A stretch of DNA of 64,000 nt, taken from Ceratobasidium sp. AG-K. Taxonomy: Eukaryota > Basidiomycota > Agaricomycetes > Cantharellales > Ceratobasidiaceae. The DNA lies in contig JAWNGF010000014.1 in assembly GCA_037039685.1 (NCBI GenBank), forward strand, positions 806,001 to 870,000, read 5' to 3'. Each line of letters opens with the position of its first letter. Position 1 is the stretch's first letter. The notes under the pieces were generated by a model. The model saw nothing but the letters and a program-made list of their open reading frames with translations, made no database searches and had not been told where the DNA came from. Shown one piece after another: positions 34,427 to 44,990 of the stretch. The position numbers and the translations under genes were made by a program.

Positions 34427-36033
34427 CGGGTGGAATAAACCGAATCCGTCGGGTTCTTCGATCCTGCCTGCGTATCCAACAGTGAGTCGAGAGGATGGGG
34501 TGTGGATTGGGATGAGTGTTTTGTAGCTGCCACGATGGGGACCGTTTCCTGGACCGGTGTTTTCTCCGCCTGGAGTTGCAGCCCCTCCGATGCCGATGCA
34601 TATGGCTCCCCGACATGGGCTCATGCGAACCCTAATCAATCTCGACCACAAGCTCAACAAGCTGCTCGATTCCAAGCTGCCCCTCAACCACAACCGACTC
34701 AAGCACCTGTGACCACACCCCACTCGAAACGAGCCGACCCACCCCCAATAAACCCCAAGCCGTTGAGTCTCCACACTGCAAAAACCCCAGCGGACGAGGT
34801 GAGGTATACACTCCTCCAGGGTTGTCAGCTCTCGGGGGACCTGTAAAACGGCTCGACTGGGTCGGGTTGGACGGCGAAGAGGTGGTGGGCCAGCATGCCG
34901 GGCCAGGTACAAGGGAGTTAGACTGCAATTGGGTATATTTGTAGATTTTGTACATGTCTTACATGGCCAGGTCGAAAGACAACAAATTAGGAATCACAAA
35001 AAAACACACATACACTCCAACACAGAGCTTCCAAGCGAGCACGTCTACCCCTGGTTCTCACTATACACACACACACTCGCTCCACGCCCCCTTTCCAATC
35101 GTCGTCGACTATTCGCGTATGGTCTTGCGGGATGTTCGGCGGCGTTCGATTGCAAGAGCGGCAACGAGAGTCGGCCGTTTAGGAGCAGTCGCGAGGGGTG
35201 TGAGGCGGCGTGTGATCGCAAGGACGCGTTGATGCGACACGAGAGGAACGAGAGGGCTCGTTTGGTTAGGTAGACGCAGCCAGGGTGGGTGGACGTTCGT
35301 TGTCTCTTTGTATCCTGGATCATCTCCCCTTATGTCCTTTGTCATCGCTAGATCAAATCTTTTCTCATTTCCCTTTTGTGTACTTCGCCGCTGCCTTATC
35401 GTATCCTTTATCATTACCCCCCTTGTATCCTCCATCGCCCAACCTTCTCCATTCCCGCTTCATCATTATTTCATTTCATGTCGTCATCAATACTAATCCC
35501 CGCTCAGGAACCTCATCAAGAAACCAACCAACACACCCCGCCGGGTGAGCTCCCGCAAACGTAAAGCCGCCAACATGTTCCTCGACGCGAGCGAAGATGA
35601 TGACGAAGGAGGCCACAAGCGGTCCAGGACGAATTGTATCAGCGAGGAGCGGTTGGGACAGTTGACCAGAGTCGGCAGCTTGGGTGAGGGTCCGAGTGGG
35701 TTGAGCGATGGCGGCGAGGAATTGGTGGCGAATATGGAAGACATGGTCGACATTCCCGACGAACAGCTCGTGATCGACCCCGCTCTCCACGCACTCGAGT
35801 CGGCTTCGACGCATGGACTTGACTCAAGCTTGGGTTCGATTTCCTCTGGGCATAGCTTGGGACCTACCTCACATGGTCTCGACGCGGGTTCGCACGAACT
35901 TGACCCGACCTCGCATGAAGTGTTTGAGCTTGGGATCCAGCCGGGAGAAGTCAAGACTATGCAAGCTGTGGAGGCCATTCAGGCCGCGTTGCAGCAGATC
36001 GAGGCGGATGTAGATGCTGAACAGGGTGCATAG
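34427..36033 (+). pseudogene. C2H2 zinc-finger gene copy 2 (broken)
   Basis: Collinear with 25040-26420: a Pro-rich region from 34527 (WGPFPG...PP), a zinc-finger remnant (YGLAGCSAAFD; then SREGCEAACD), intron, and the well-preserved last exon (about 35517-36033, SEDDDEGGHKRSR...QIEADVDAEQGA). Lesions seen: about 200 bp inserted near 34819-35019, flanked by TACACTC(CT)CCA-like repeats; deletion of the middle of finger 1; first Cys of finger 2 changed to Ser; zinc-ligand His of finger 2 lost (RTH to RAR); and CAG to TAG just before the splice site (LVR, stop, in place of LVRQT). The DNA-binding part cannot fold, although the last exon's frame is intact. Confidence 0.8.
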
Positions 36034-37402
36034 GCGACGGTGGTGGTAAGAAGGGTCGTGTTGGTCCTGGAAGGGGAAAGGCCTTCTGTCTCAAGGAGGG
36101 GTTATGAAGGTCCCGGTCGGGGGATTATGGCGTTGAGATAGGGAGCATGAAGCCGAAGCTATAAGGGAGTTGCGCTGGGAGTGAGAGAACAGGGCGTTGG
36201 AGGGTTGATGGAATATCGAATGGCGAGTTGGAGGTGTACGATACATCGTATTTCTTGGTACCAAACCGTGTTTCTAAACGTTGCGTTTTGTTATTGTTTC
36301 TTTTAATCCCATTTTCCTTTCCGATTGGGTCATGAGCTCAGCGCTTGTGAGGCGGGTTCATTTCGGTAGTATAGCCACCGTTCCTCACCCTAATTAAACG
36401 CAACTCGTGCACTGAGACAGGTCGGAATCTTACGCAAAAATAATATATCCTTTTCGGTTGTGGTGCGCCCCACGGGTCAGTCTACCTGGAACCTCGAGCA
36501 CGGTCAAATGGCGCGGAGCGTTCTCGGCTCTGCATCTTTCCATAAACGGTTGAGTGGTCTCGAAATAACTAGACGCAAGCAAACCGGTATTCTTGACGCC
36601 CGGAAGCGATAGGCGAGTAGGTCCAGAGATAAGGGGTTCGGATTCTTATTTTCAACTTCGTGTTATCTTCGAAACTTCGAAGTGCACACTCATCTAGGCA
36701 GTGTAAATCTATCAACCTGCGGAGCCCCAGGCTGGTTTTCATCCATAGGCATAACGGCGTGACAACAGATATTTGGATCCAACGGTCAGCCTCAAACGCA
36801 CTGACCCATACATTGTAACATATGAAGCAAGCCTGAGTCCCAGGGAAGTCAGAGATATCGCACCAAACACAACACTGCCACCTGAAATGAACCCCCGGTG
36901 CCTGTTTGAATACGTAAGTTCATCTTCGGCCATCTGCAATAGAGTTCAGGGGACACGCGATAGACACTGGCGCTAAAATTGCTACACGAGGTCATGCCTC
37001 GTTGTATGCTATGGGTATTGGCGGTCCCCCTCGCTCAGTTCATTGAGTTTACAGTATTTATACTTTGGCTATGGTGGTGAGCCAGCATACATGTTTGACA
37101 CCGGATGGAACTGCGTATGTCCCGAAACATCATTGCGCTCTATGGTTACTTTGGCCATGGGCCCATATTGACACGAGGCAGCCACGCAATCTCGGGTACT
37201 TGATTTCTCACCTCCTTCGGATTCTGGCGCCAAATGAAACGCATACATGTGTGCGTATATACGGATGGGCACTTCTATCGCTTATCTTGTGATCTGCCTC
37301 GTGTAGACTTGACATTTCATCCGGCTAGCGCCTGGTTCCATGCCAATAAAATCCCCTCACCTCAGCGCGTCGCAGAGTCTAGCGTAGCAAGACAACTCTT
37401 CG
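36034..37402 (+). other. Block spacer with degenerate small conserved ORF and gene C promoter
   Basis: Homologous to 50870-51850 and, more weakly, to 26421-26950. Around 36800-36915 the plus strand encodes DPYIVTYEASLSPREV...NPRCLFEY followed by GTAAGT, matching the better copy at 51576. Conservative changes in this frame suggest it was coding, but copy 2 has one base fewer (GCACTGACCC versus GCATTTGATCC) and no good start. About 37240-37400 is the promoter region shared with gene B. Confidence 0.45.
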
Positions 37403-40400
37403 ATGAGTACGACACACGAAGATGATTCAGCTGCATTCCAGGATTGGCAGAAGGAGCATAACATTCGTTGCTTGTCGCATCTCAAGTTCGCTGAGGTCAA
37501 GCCTCTTGCGTCAGATGGTTACGCAGAGGAGAAAGGCGAAAAGGTGAGTACGCAGTGCGGCTCGGTTTTTATATAATATTTCATCCACTGGTATCAGACC
37601 GCGCCCACTGCATATGAGACTCAGGACCCCGCACAGTCTCAAGCAGAAACTGGCGTGTTACGAGGGGGGCGAGTGTTTGTCCGCCAGCAGAGATACGACA
37701 AACTGGCCTCCGATAAACCTGGAGAAGAGCTAGCGCCCGATTCTGCGATATGGAGAATGTACGCAGAAGAAGCAAAGGAGCATGATAGGGATCTCGTTGA
37801 ACGGCGTAACAAAAATCTCGATACAATGTTGTTGTTTGTAGGTATCAATGTCTACTAGGAAACGATTCAGCTGACAGTTGTATTCCAGGCCGGTTTATTC
37901 TCGGCAATACTTACTGCTTTTTTAGTTGAATCAACAGGCTTGCTAGAACCGGATTTGGCCGAAATGTCTGTGGCGCTCCTGCTTGACATTGCTCAGTCTC
38001 AGAGGCGCACTGGAAGCGGAGATCAGATCGATTCACTTCCTCCCATCGGACTTCCAGCTTTCCAGCCATCCACCTCCGCTCGCTGGATCAACGCTCTCTG
38101 GTTCATGGCTTTGGCGCTGTCGCTTGGAGCAGCCATGATGGCAATGCTGGCTAAAGAGTGGCTTGAAGAGTTTGTAGCAGCCATGCCGACACACCCGCAT
38201 GAATACGCGCGAGAACGCCAGAGTCGCCTTGATGCCCTTACATCTTGGAATACACTCCGAATTGTCGACTTTCTACCAACTCTCCTCCACTTTTCTTTGG
38301 TACTTTTTACTCTCGGATTGATCATGCACTTGTCCCGCTTGGACCAAATCATCGCACTCATGTTGGCAGCCGCTAGCGCAAGCCTCTTTATATGGTATGC
38401 AACCGTCGTCATTCTTGGCGCAGTTAGAGAACAGTGCCCCTATCGAACGCGGGTCTCGAAATACCTCAAGAAAATCCTAGCTAAGTTGGGATCGGAGGAC
38501 AGTTCGGAGCCCTCCGAAGAAAACGTGCCGATCACCAGGTCTGGAAAAAAGTTGAAAAAGAAACGGCCCGAGTTTGAAGGGACCACGCTAACTGACTTAC
38601 GCGCGCTGGAGTGGCTTACCTCTGAGGCGCGGGACCCGGCTGTCGGAGATAGTGCTTTCCAAGCCCTGGCGGGTCTCAGAACTCGGGCGCTCAAACTGAT
38701 CTGGGAGACTAAACCCCAGAAACAAGTTGAGACAACTTCCGAGGATAATAAAACCTATCATATCGTGCAGCTTTGGACATGGCTCTGGAAGAATTTGAAC
38801 CTCACTGAGGGGCGTAGCCGGACAGAAATACTCCCTGAAACCTCAACGGTTCTTGAAGGGAATAATACAGTTCTCCGTATGGGCGCGGAAATCATTGGAC
38901 GTCTTCAGACCGCACGAATTAATTATCCTCGCGAGCTGGCGTTCTGTCGAGGGACCAATGTTGCAAGATATGCCAGCGCACTTCCGGAAATCTACCATTA
39001 TGCGCGGCAATCCGTGAACCAACTTCAACAGCGCCTGGCGGCAAAAGATAAAAAAAGTCGAGATTTGGTTAAACATCTAGGAATGGTATGGACAACCGAT
39101 GAGGCATGGGTTTGTGCTCACTTAAAGATTCCATAGGTCGAATATGTGAAAGAATCTGCTTTCGAAGCCTTGGATATGATCTGGAGTGACGATTGCCCAC
39201 CGTTTACTGCGGATGCATACGCGGAGTTGACAGCTGCTGAACTTAGACTGACTTGGTTCGTTGCTGATGAAACTAAATCAGACCAGCATTCGACCAACTC
39301 CAGGCAAGAGATAGAAAAAGTCGCCCCGAGCTCATCGCCTCACGCATCGATTCGTGTGCTTCCGGAATCCGACTCAAACACGGAGGAGCACGGTCGCCAG
39401 CGCTGGCCAATTCCTTGGAGATCGGATAAAAGATCAGCTTCCGAGACTTCAAAGGCGCCACCCACGGCGTTGTCTGATCTCCAGGCACGTTACAGCCGGG
39501 CTCTCTGTCGTGCTGCATTTCAACTCGCCTTTCACTCGAATGGGCGCGCGCCAATCGGGAATTACGCACTCATCAACTTGCTCGGAGCTATAACCGACCT
39601 AGGCGAGAAAAATACATTGGACTCAAAGAAATACATGATTACCCACTATCCACAATATCACAATGACTCTCCTACCACTATATATGCGTTTATACCAGCT
39701 GGTACAGGTTATCGCATGCTGTCGCCTGGAGATATTGGCGATGAGGACGGGCTCCTGGCTGGTTTGACGAATATCCTGGGAAGCGACTCTCTAAAGGCTG
39801 TGCCCAAAGTCGAAACCGCTGTTATGAAGTGTATAGCGTCGATCGCGCCCAAACTCATAAAACGATGGGTGGAGCTTCGGCATGGCCTTGTACAACCAAA
39901 CTTTACAGCTCAGACAGATCTAGACATATATGCACCCGAGCTCAGTTCTAACTGGGCAATATTCAATTACAAGACAGCCAGTGATCTGCAGCCCTCAACA
40001 CGCGCTCATATTGTCATTACTTACCTGATCAAAATCGCCACCTTTGCCATGTCGTTCTTCGACTATACTGGTATATGCCAGTTACCTGACGTCTCGATCA
40101 AGGCCCTTTATACTGGTGTCAAAGCGCGTTCTTCTGCGGAGACTTGGGACACGGCATACTACACTATCGCCGGGGAGTGCAAGCTCCTGAAACAGTGGGT
40201 CGGGTCAATCGGTCGTACTGGGATCCAACTTCCACGGGGAAGAGTGTGGACCCAGCAATCCAAAGCATATCTACTTTGTCTGCTTGCAGTCCGGAAACAG
40301 GATGGGAGGAGCATTATCTTGGAGCTTCTGGATAGCGTCAAAAACGACGAAGACGCTCAGGAGATACTCTTAACTGTCCTAGAGGCTATGGCCGAGGTAT

Positions 40401-41130
40401 CAGGCGAAGTGAGCGAAACAGAAACACTTCTCGAAGCTATCTTGTCCAACATTCGCAGCGAAGCTATGGATGGGAAATACTCAGAGTGCTTCACTCATAT
40501 ACCTGATGGGTTCCACGCTCTTTGCGGGGTCGGCTCAGGCTCCAAACATACCAATTATGTCTCCGCAATTACTACGGACCTGATAATCTTTTTAGCCAAG
40601 CAAGACAGCGAATGGATCGAACCCGATGCCGTTCCTGCGTTCTTCGAAGCTGTCTTGTTTGTTTGTAAACACCCTCCTCCAAACCGAAGCGCACCTTTGA
40701 AAAGGTTTTTGTCGTTAATCGCCACCACCCTCGAAGGCCTAATTCGGGACGTCTCATCTATAACTGAAGACTCGCTTTTTGTCTTGTCGGGTCAGAAGGT
40801 TTTGGATGAACTGATAATGGCCTCCGAGGTTGTGAATGAACCAAAAACCAGGAAATCTTTCCTACGCACTCGTGACACAGTGGGAAGGGAGGAGAGACGG
40901 CGCCAAGAGACCTCCCGTGAATCTAGTAAGGTATTTGCGACAGAATCTCCGATCTTAAAGGTGAGTACGGTTTGTTTGGTTTGCCGAGCTCTGGTCGACT
41001 GAGTTTACCATGGGCTCAACATCAGGCGGAAGAGATCGGAAATGGCGAAGGGGGAGGCAATGAAGGCGGCGGTGCGTTAATCTCAGCTATTAAGAACACA
41101 GAAGATGCGCAGTCAAAAGAAGAAGTGTGA
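37403..41130 (+). CDS. DUF6535 multipass membrane protein gene C
   Basis: The best-formed copy. Exons 37403-37543, 37598-37837, 37889-39085, 39137-40960 and 41026-41130 join in phase; 1168 aa. Exon 1 gives MSTTHEDDSAAFQDWQKE...; exon 2 has YDKLASDKPGEELAPDSAIW and ends RNKNLDTMLLF. Exon 3 opens with AGLFSAILTAFLVEST, then ALWFMALALSLGAAMMAMLAKEWL, DFLPTLLHFSLVLFTLGLIMH and a fourth hydrophobic segment (IALMLAAASASLFIWYA): four predicted membrane segments. A basic linker (KKLKKKRP) follows. Exon 4 is a roughly 600-residue soluble helical region containing WSDDCPPFTADAYAELTAAEL, SRALCRAAFQLAFHSNGRAPIG and GDIGDEDGLLAGLTNILG, the most conserved motifs in the local family. The short last exon is Gly/Glu-rich. 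Introns are 51-65 nt. Function unknown; likely anchored in a membrane with a large cytosolic repeat-like domain (inference). Confidence 0.88.
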
Positions 41131-42039
41131 GTGAGAGGCACAACGATACATGCGAGGGTGGTGTTGCTGACCGAGGCACGGAACTCGTATGCAGGCAATC
41201 GGATGAGGGTCCAACTGAACCTACACAAGGTGATTTCATGCCAGAATTAATGTATCACGCATAAGATATTCTTTGGGTTGTATCGCTAAATGGGACTCTA
41301 ATGTTATGGTTGGGTGACTTCGAACGGGTGCAAGTGATCATGGTGGAGCTTCAGTAAATTTGGTTTGACTTGGCGCCAATCAAGCATGCCTCGCCTAATT
41401 GCAGCTTGTCAGGCACCGATCAATAAGGGGTTGCCTTCCAACGACCACGACCAATCCACTATTGCGATCTATCATTCCGAATTAGATTTTTTTGTCTCCT
41501 TCTACCTTCCAACGACCACGACTGATCATGAGAGATTCCACCAACGACATCACGCTTACTTCCTAAGAACCGTAGACGATGAATACCCGCAACGGTCCAC
41601 CGACAGAAAGACGAAGCGGAGAGTCGCTCGCTGCTGCTCAGCCAGACATTGTACTCGGCCCCGGTATACTGATGCCCGTTCCCAATACTACGAGGAATGA
41701 CACGCAAGCCGACACCGTTGATGCTGGCCCCTGCGAATCACTCAACTGTAGCCCGTTAGTCTCGTGCGGAGTAAACCAGGATGCGTATTTGCACTACATT
41801 CACTCCCCTGCGCGCCACGGGGATACCTGGGACGCGTGTCGCTCCTCGTATATCGCGTATCTACCTACAACTTTCGACAAATCCGACGGTGGTCAGTGGT
41901 TTATCACTATCTTCATTTTATCTCCAGAGATCACGACGAACAAAGTACTAAGATGTGACCACTTCACAAGCAGAGTCTGATAAATAGCTGAGCGTCACGG
42001 CTGCAAAACTCGATTCACACACACTCAACCTATCCTGCT
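41131..42039 (+). other. Intergenic, with one weak ORF (41579-41980)
   Basis: An ATG ORF of 133 codons (MNTRNGPPTERRSGES...) is open here, but has no recognisable motif and no paralogue elsewhere in the window, so I do not call it a gene. A 17-18 bp sequence CCTTCCAACGACCACGAC is repeated at about 41434 and 41506. Nothing else noted. Confidence 0.3.
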
Positions 42040-42480
42040 TCTGGCATCCGAAGATGTAAATGAACAGAAAACCAAGAAATATTTATTACACAGCCGTGAC
42101 GCAATAGGGAAGGAGGAGCAACGGCGTCAAGAGACTTCCCGTGAATCTAGCCTAATATTAACGGCGGTATCTCCGGTCCTAAAGGCAAGTTCGAGCTCGT
42201 ATATTGACAAATTCATAGCCGGCTCAGTTTGCTTAGGCTCAGTATCATGTGGGAGAAGTTGGAAATGGCGAAGGGGGCAGTGGCACCTCAAGTTCAACCA
42301 TCAAAAACCCAGAGAAAATGGAGTCGACGGACGTAATGTAAGTAAGAGCCGCAGCTATACTTCCGAGAATGGTGTCGCTGACTTAGGTGTGAAAATCAAA
42401 TGCAGACAATCAGGTGAGGGTTCAACTAAAACTCCGCAAGGTGCTTTCATACCAGAATTGATGTCTCATGCATATGAGCT
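42040..42480 (+). pseudogene. DUF6535 3'-end fragment, downstream of gene C
   Basis: CTTCTGGCATCCGAAGATGTAAATGAACAGAAAACC and the following 250 bp align with the end of gene C exon 4 and its last intron/exon (40815-41230): ...GGAAGGAGGAGCAACGGCGTCAAGAGACTTCCCGTGAATCTAG, and GGAAATGGCGAAGGGGGCAG. Only the last part of the gene is present, so it is a partial duplicate. A near-identical fragment lies at 53080-53240. Both are followed by the inhibitor-like gene on the opposite strand. Confidence 0.75.
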
Positions 42481-42762
42481 ATTTTGAGTCCCACCGGCGA
42501 ACGGAATGTCATGGTTTATGGAACGACTTCAAACTAGCAGGGGTGGTCATGTGGTAGTCTTAGTGGGGTTTCTGCGCCCACACATACAAGGTTTGCAACC
42601 CCCCTTTACCGAATTTGCGGAACCAACTCGATGGACCCCAATTGATGAACACAAAGCCTGGAACCGACCTCCCGATCTGAATTCGCTTGTCTCTTCATTG
42701 CCTCTTCATTTGACCATATCTTACAGAGGTGGCACGGGTATACCTGCAACACTAAGATAGAT

Positions 42763-43415
42763 TCATTCGTGTTCACTTTGGACTTCGAATGTCCACTCTT
42801 CTGCTGGCTTGCCCTCGAGTGGATGCAAGGCGATCTTTTAAATGGTTATTGAGTCAGCAGGGCGTTTTTACTATCTACACGTACTCACCGGGGTCGCGTC
42901 CACTACGCCCGGGGCAACGGTCCAATACAAATCAGTATCGGGTATTTTTACCCTATTTGAATAATCAATAAATCTATGCTTGATGAGCCTACGATAGAGA
43001 CACACCTGTAGCAATTAGGCTGACTCCCTTCCTCGATGGTCCATTCGCCAGCTTCAGATACGCCAATGACTTCGTTTTCAGGCTGGGTTATACTTGAATA
43101 ATCGAGTCATTGCTTCTACAGAGACGGCTTACCTGCATCTCTGCACTCTTGTAACCGAGTCCAAGGCCACTGTGATACCACAGTTGGAGATGATATCTGT
43201 CTTCTTCCACGCCACGCACTTCTACTATCGTCTACTAATCGTCAGTTAAAGCGAGAATATTTGTACTCTGGTCCCACCTGCAACGCCGCTGGTCCAACGA
43301 CCACCGGAACACCCTCGATCACGCTTGCAGGCTTGGGGTCATGGGAGAGTGCTACAAAGAACCGACTGTTGTTTGATTGTGTAGAGATTTTGTAGAGGCC
43401 GTTGTGCATAATCAT
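42763..43415 (-). CDS. Beta-trefoil protease-inhibitor-like protein, copy 1
   Basis: Five exons join in phase: 43415-43278, 43231-43133, 43082-43006, 42952-42889, 42834-42763; 149 aa with no signal peptide. Protein features: NGLYKIST at the start, FVALSHDPKPASVI, VVGPAAL, ERYHL-type strand repeats, EWTIEEGSQPNCYRVKI, LYWTVAPG and a C-terminal LHPLEGKPAEEWTFEV. This spacing of short strands with Trp at repeat ends resembles the fungal I66 (cospin-like) serine-protease inhibitors, which are cytoplasmic beta-trefoil defence or regulatory proteins. A ricin-type lectin is the alternative. ATG 43415 was chosen because copy 2 preserves that ATG but not the one two codons further on. No lesion seen. 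Confidence 0.62.
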
Positions 43416-43731
43416 AGTTGGCGAGCCGAAATATTGATCATACGCCGTCCAAGTCGGCGGTATTTATATACGGGCCCACGTTGCCGTTGCGCCCTGCGCA
43501 AGCCTTGTTTTACTCTCGGTTAGGTTTTGCGTGCGCTGATATGACCTCATAATCGTCATTGTAAGGACACCTAGCCGCTGGCAGATTCGTCGTACTGTAA
43601 GCTGTGGAGGCGGAAGGCGGTGATCAGTGATGCTCGACATCTCTGGGTGAACCCGAGCACTTGAAAGTTGACACGGTTCCACTTCACTTATTAACTTAGC
43701 TCCACCCAATTTTTGTGTCTTTCTATCTCTA
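43416..43731. other. Promoter region of inhibitor copy 1, duplicated at 54026-54260
   Basis: GTATTTATAT near 43460 on a strand shared with GTATTTATAC near 54076 may serve as TATA for the minus-strand inhibitor gene. Similarity between the two loci continues to the shared GATCAGTGATGCTCG (about 43620 and 54240), which marks the edge of the duplicated block. Confidence 0.45.
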
Positions 43732-43960
43732 CCAAATCTGAAAAATCTCGTTTGGGTTGCGAGCTCTTGTAATGACGGGGACTTTCTCGTTGAGCTCGTG
43801 ACAACTCGTGAGTGCTCACGAGGTGTTACGAACCAAAACAAGCCTTTTGGTTGTTTGTCTCCTAGGCACTTCGGGGCAACCCCGAGCGTTCTGGAGACTG
43901 CCAAGATTGTCCCTGGCATTCCGAGACCTCCCGAGCCAAACGAGATTTCTTGTTTTTTGG
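43732..43960. mobile_element. Small non-autonomous inverted-repeat element (MITE) with TA flanks
   Basis: About 229 bp start CCAAATCTGAAAAATCTCG and end ACGAGATTTCTTGTTTTTTGG; AAATCTCGTTTGG and CCAAACGAGATTT are exact 13-bp inverted copies inside a roughly 24-bp imperfect terminal repeat. TA precedes (43730-43731) and follows (43961-43962) the element. It has no coding capacity. The TA target suggests mobilisation by a Tc1/mariner-type transposase, but its ends do not match the Tc1 element at 15508. Confidence 0.55.
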
Positions 43961-44631
43961 TAGAGTAGGTGTGATTTGGGTGAATGGCACCTAATTTTCC
44001 TGAAATGAGTATTGCATCAAACCGTGTTGAAAGCGGAATGTATGCCAGACCCCCCCAAGTTTTGTAAACAGTGCAGGTTCTGTCGAATTTTAGGTCTCTC
44101 GTGCCCAAAACTACTTGGCCTCAATTTCAATAGGCACACTTGTACATATATGGATATAAACAGTTGTATGGCTAATTATACTATAGACACCAAATGCAAA
44201 CAAATGTGGAACTACAACCAGCAACACGCATGACAGACCTGACGTCATTGGAAACGAGTGGTAAAAACTATTATAGTAGCCGGTCCGTGTTAGCTGTCTT
44301 GGCACAAAGGGTACGCCAAATTACCACGAGAGACACGGGTCGCAATGGTGCCAAAGGACGGACAAATGCCGAGCGAGAGGATGGTTGAGTGGATCAGATC
44401 GGCACTAGAAGATCAGGATGAGGAAGACGTTCGCGGAATAAATTTGTGGCGGTTTCTGCCCACAGGAAATGCCTTGGCCGTGACGATAGAAGAGGCGAGT
44501 CGGTCGATGGTGGTCGTGGCGGGATGCAAAGTGCCGCTGTGGGTCCACTGTCATATGCGGAGCAAGTGTATAATGTAAGCAAGCGCCGGCCTTGAAGCTT
44601 GCCGAACGAGGTTTCCCCCCCCTCAAGTCAC
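43961..44631. other. Unique spacer before zinc-finger copy 3
   Basis: About 670 bp with no supported gene. ORFs on both strands here lack motifs. Similarity to zinc-finger copy 1 starts only at about 44632 (GAGCGATTGTGAGCGACATCG). Confidence 0.35.
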
Positions 44632-44658
44632 TGAGCGATTGTGAGCGACATCGACAGA

Positions 44659-44663
44659 CACAT
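44659..44663. repeat. Target-site duplication of copia element (left)
   Basis: CACAT here and at 50111-50115 flank the two LTRs. The uninterrupted copy at about 25578 reads GGACACATGTCAAGAGCGG with a single CACAT, which proves the insertion point. Confidence 0.9.
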
Positions 44664-44909
44664 TGTTGAAATAGATAATTACCCAATGTATATACATAAC
44701 GAATGTACGAGAACTTACCAGTACCTACGAGCAATAGCAATCGAGTGAAGCGTAGTAGGTACTAGCATATACTCGACGCTTAACCGTAGGGTATATAAGG
44801 CGCGCTCCGTGCGCCGTTCTCATCCTCATTCTCATTCTCTCTCTCTTCTCTTTGTATATAGTCACTCGTTTATAACATTTCTCTTATCGCTTTTATATAC
44901 ATTTCAATA
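44664..44909 (+). repeat. Copia 5' LTR
   Basis: Begins TGTTGAAATAG and ends CATTTCAATA, short imperfect inverted ends (TA rather than the usual CA at the 3' terminus, in both LTRs). The promoter is GGGTATATAAGGCGC near 44790, followed by a CT-rich initiator region. Confidence 0.93.
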
Positions 44910-44926
44910 GGTTATGAGCCCTGCGC
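44910..44926 (+). promoter_or_regulatory. Primer-binding site for an initiator-tRNA half molecule
   Basis: GGTTATGAGCCCTGCGC starts immediately after the 5' LTR. Its complement, GCGCAGGGCTCATAACC, is the D-stem-to-anticodon region of eukaryotic initiator methionine tRNA (anticodon CAT in the middle), not the 3' end of a tRNA. Drosophila copia is known to prime from an internal iMet fragment in the same way, so this element probably does too. Confidence 0.8.
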
Positions 44927-44990
44927 TACTGTAATCTAAATACAAACTCCAGAACCACCCAAATTGAACGTACGTACCAAATCATACCAA

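Noticed and set aside
43464..44108. Minus-strand ORF of 214 codons
   Set aside because: It runs across the promoter of the inhibitor gene and the TA-flanked MITE and has no motif.
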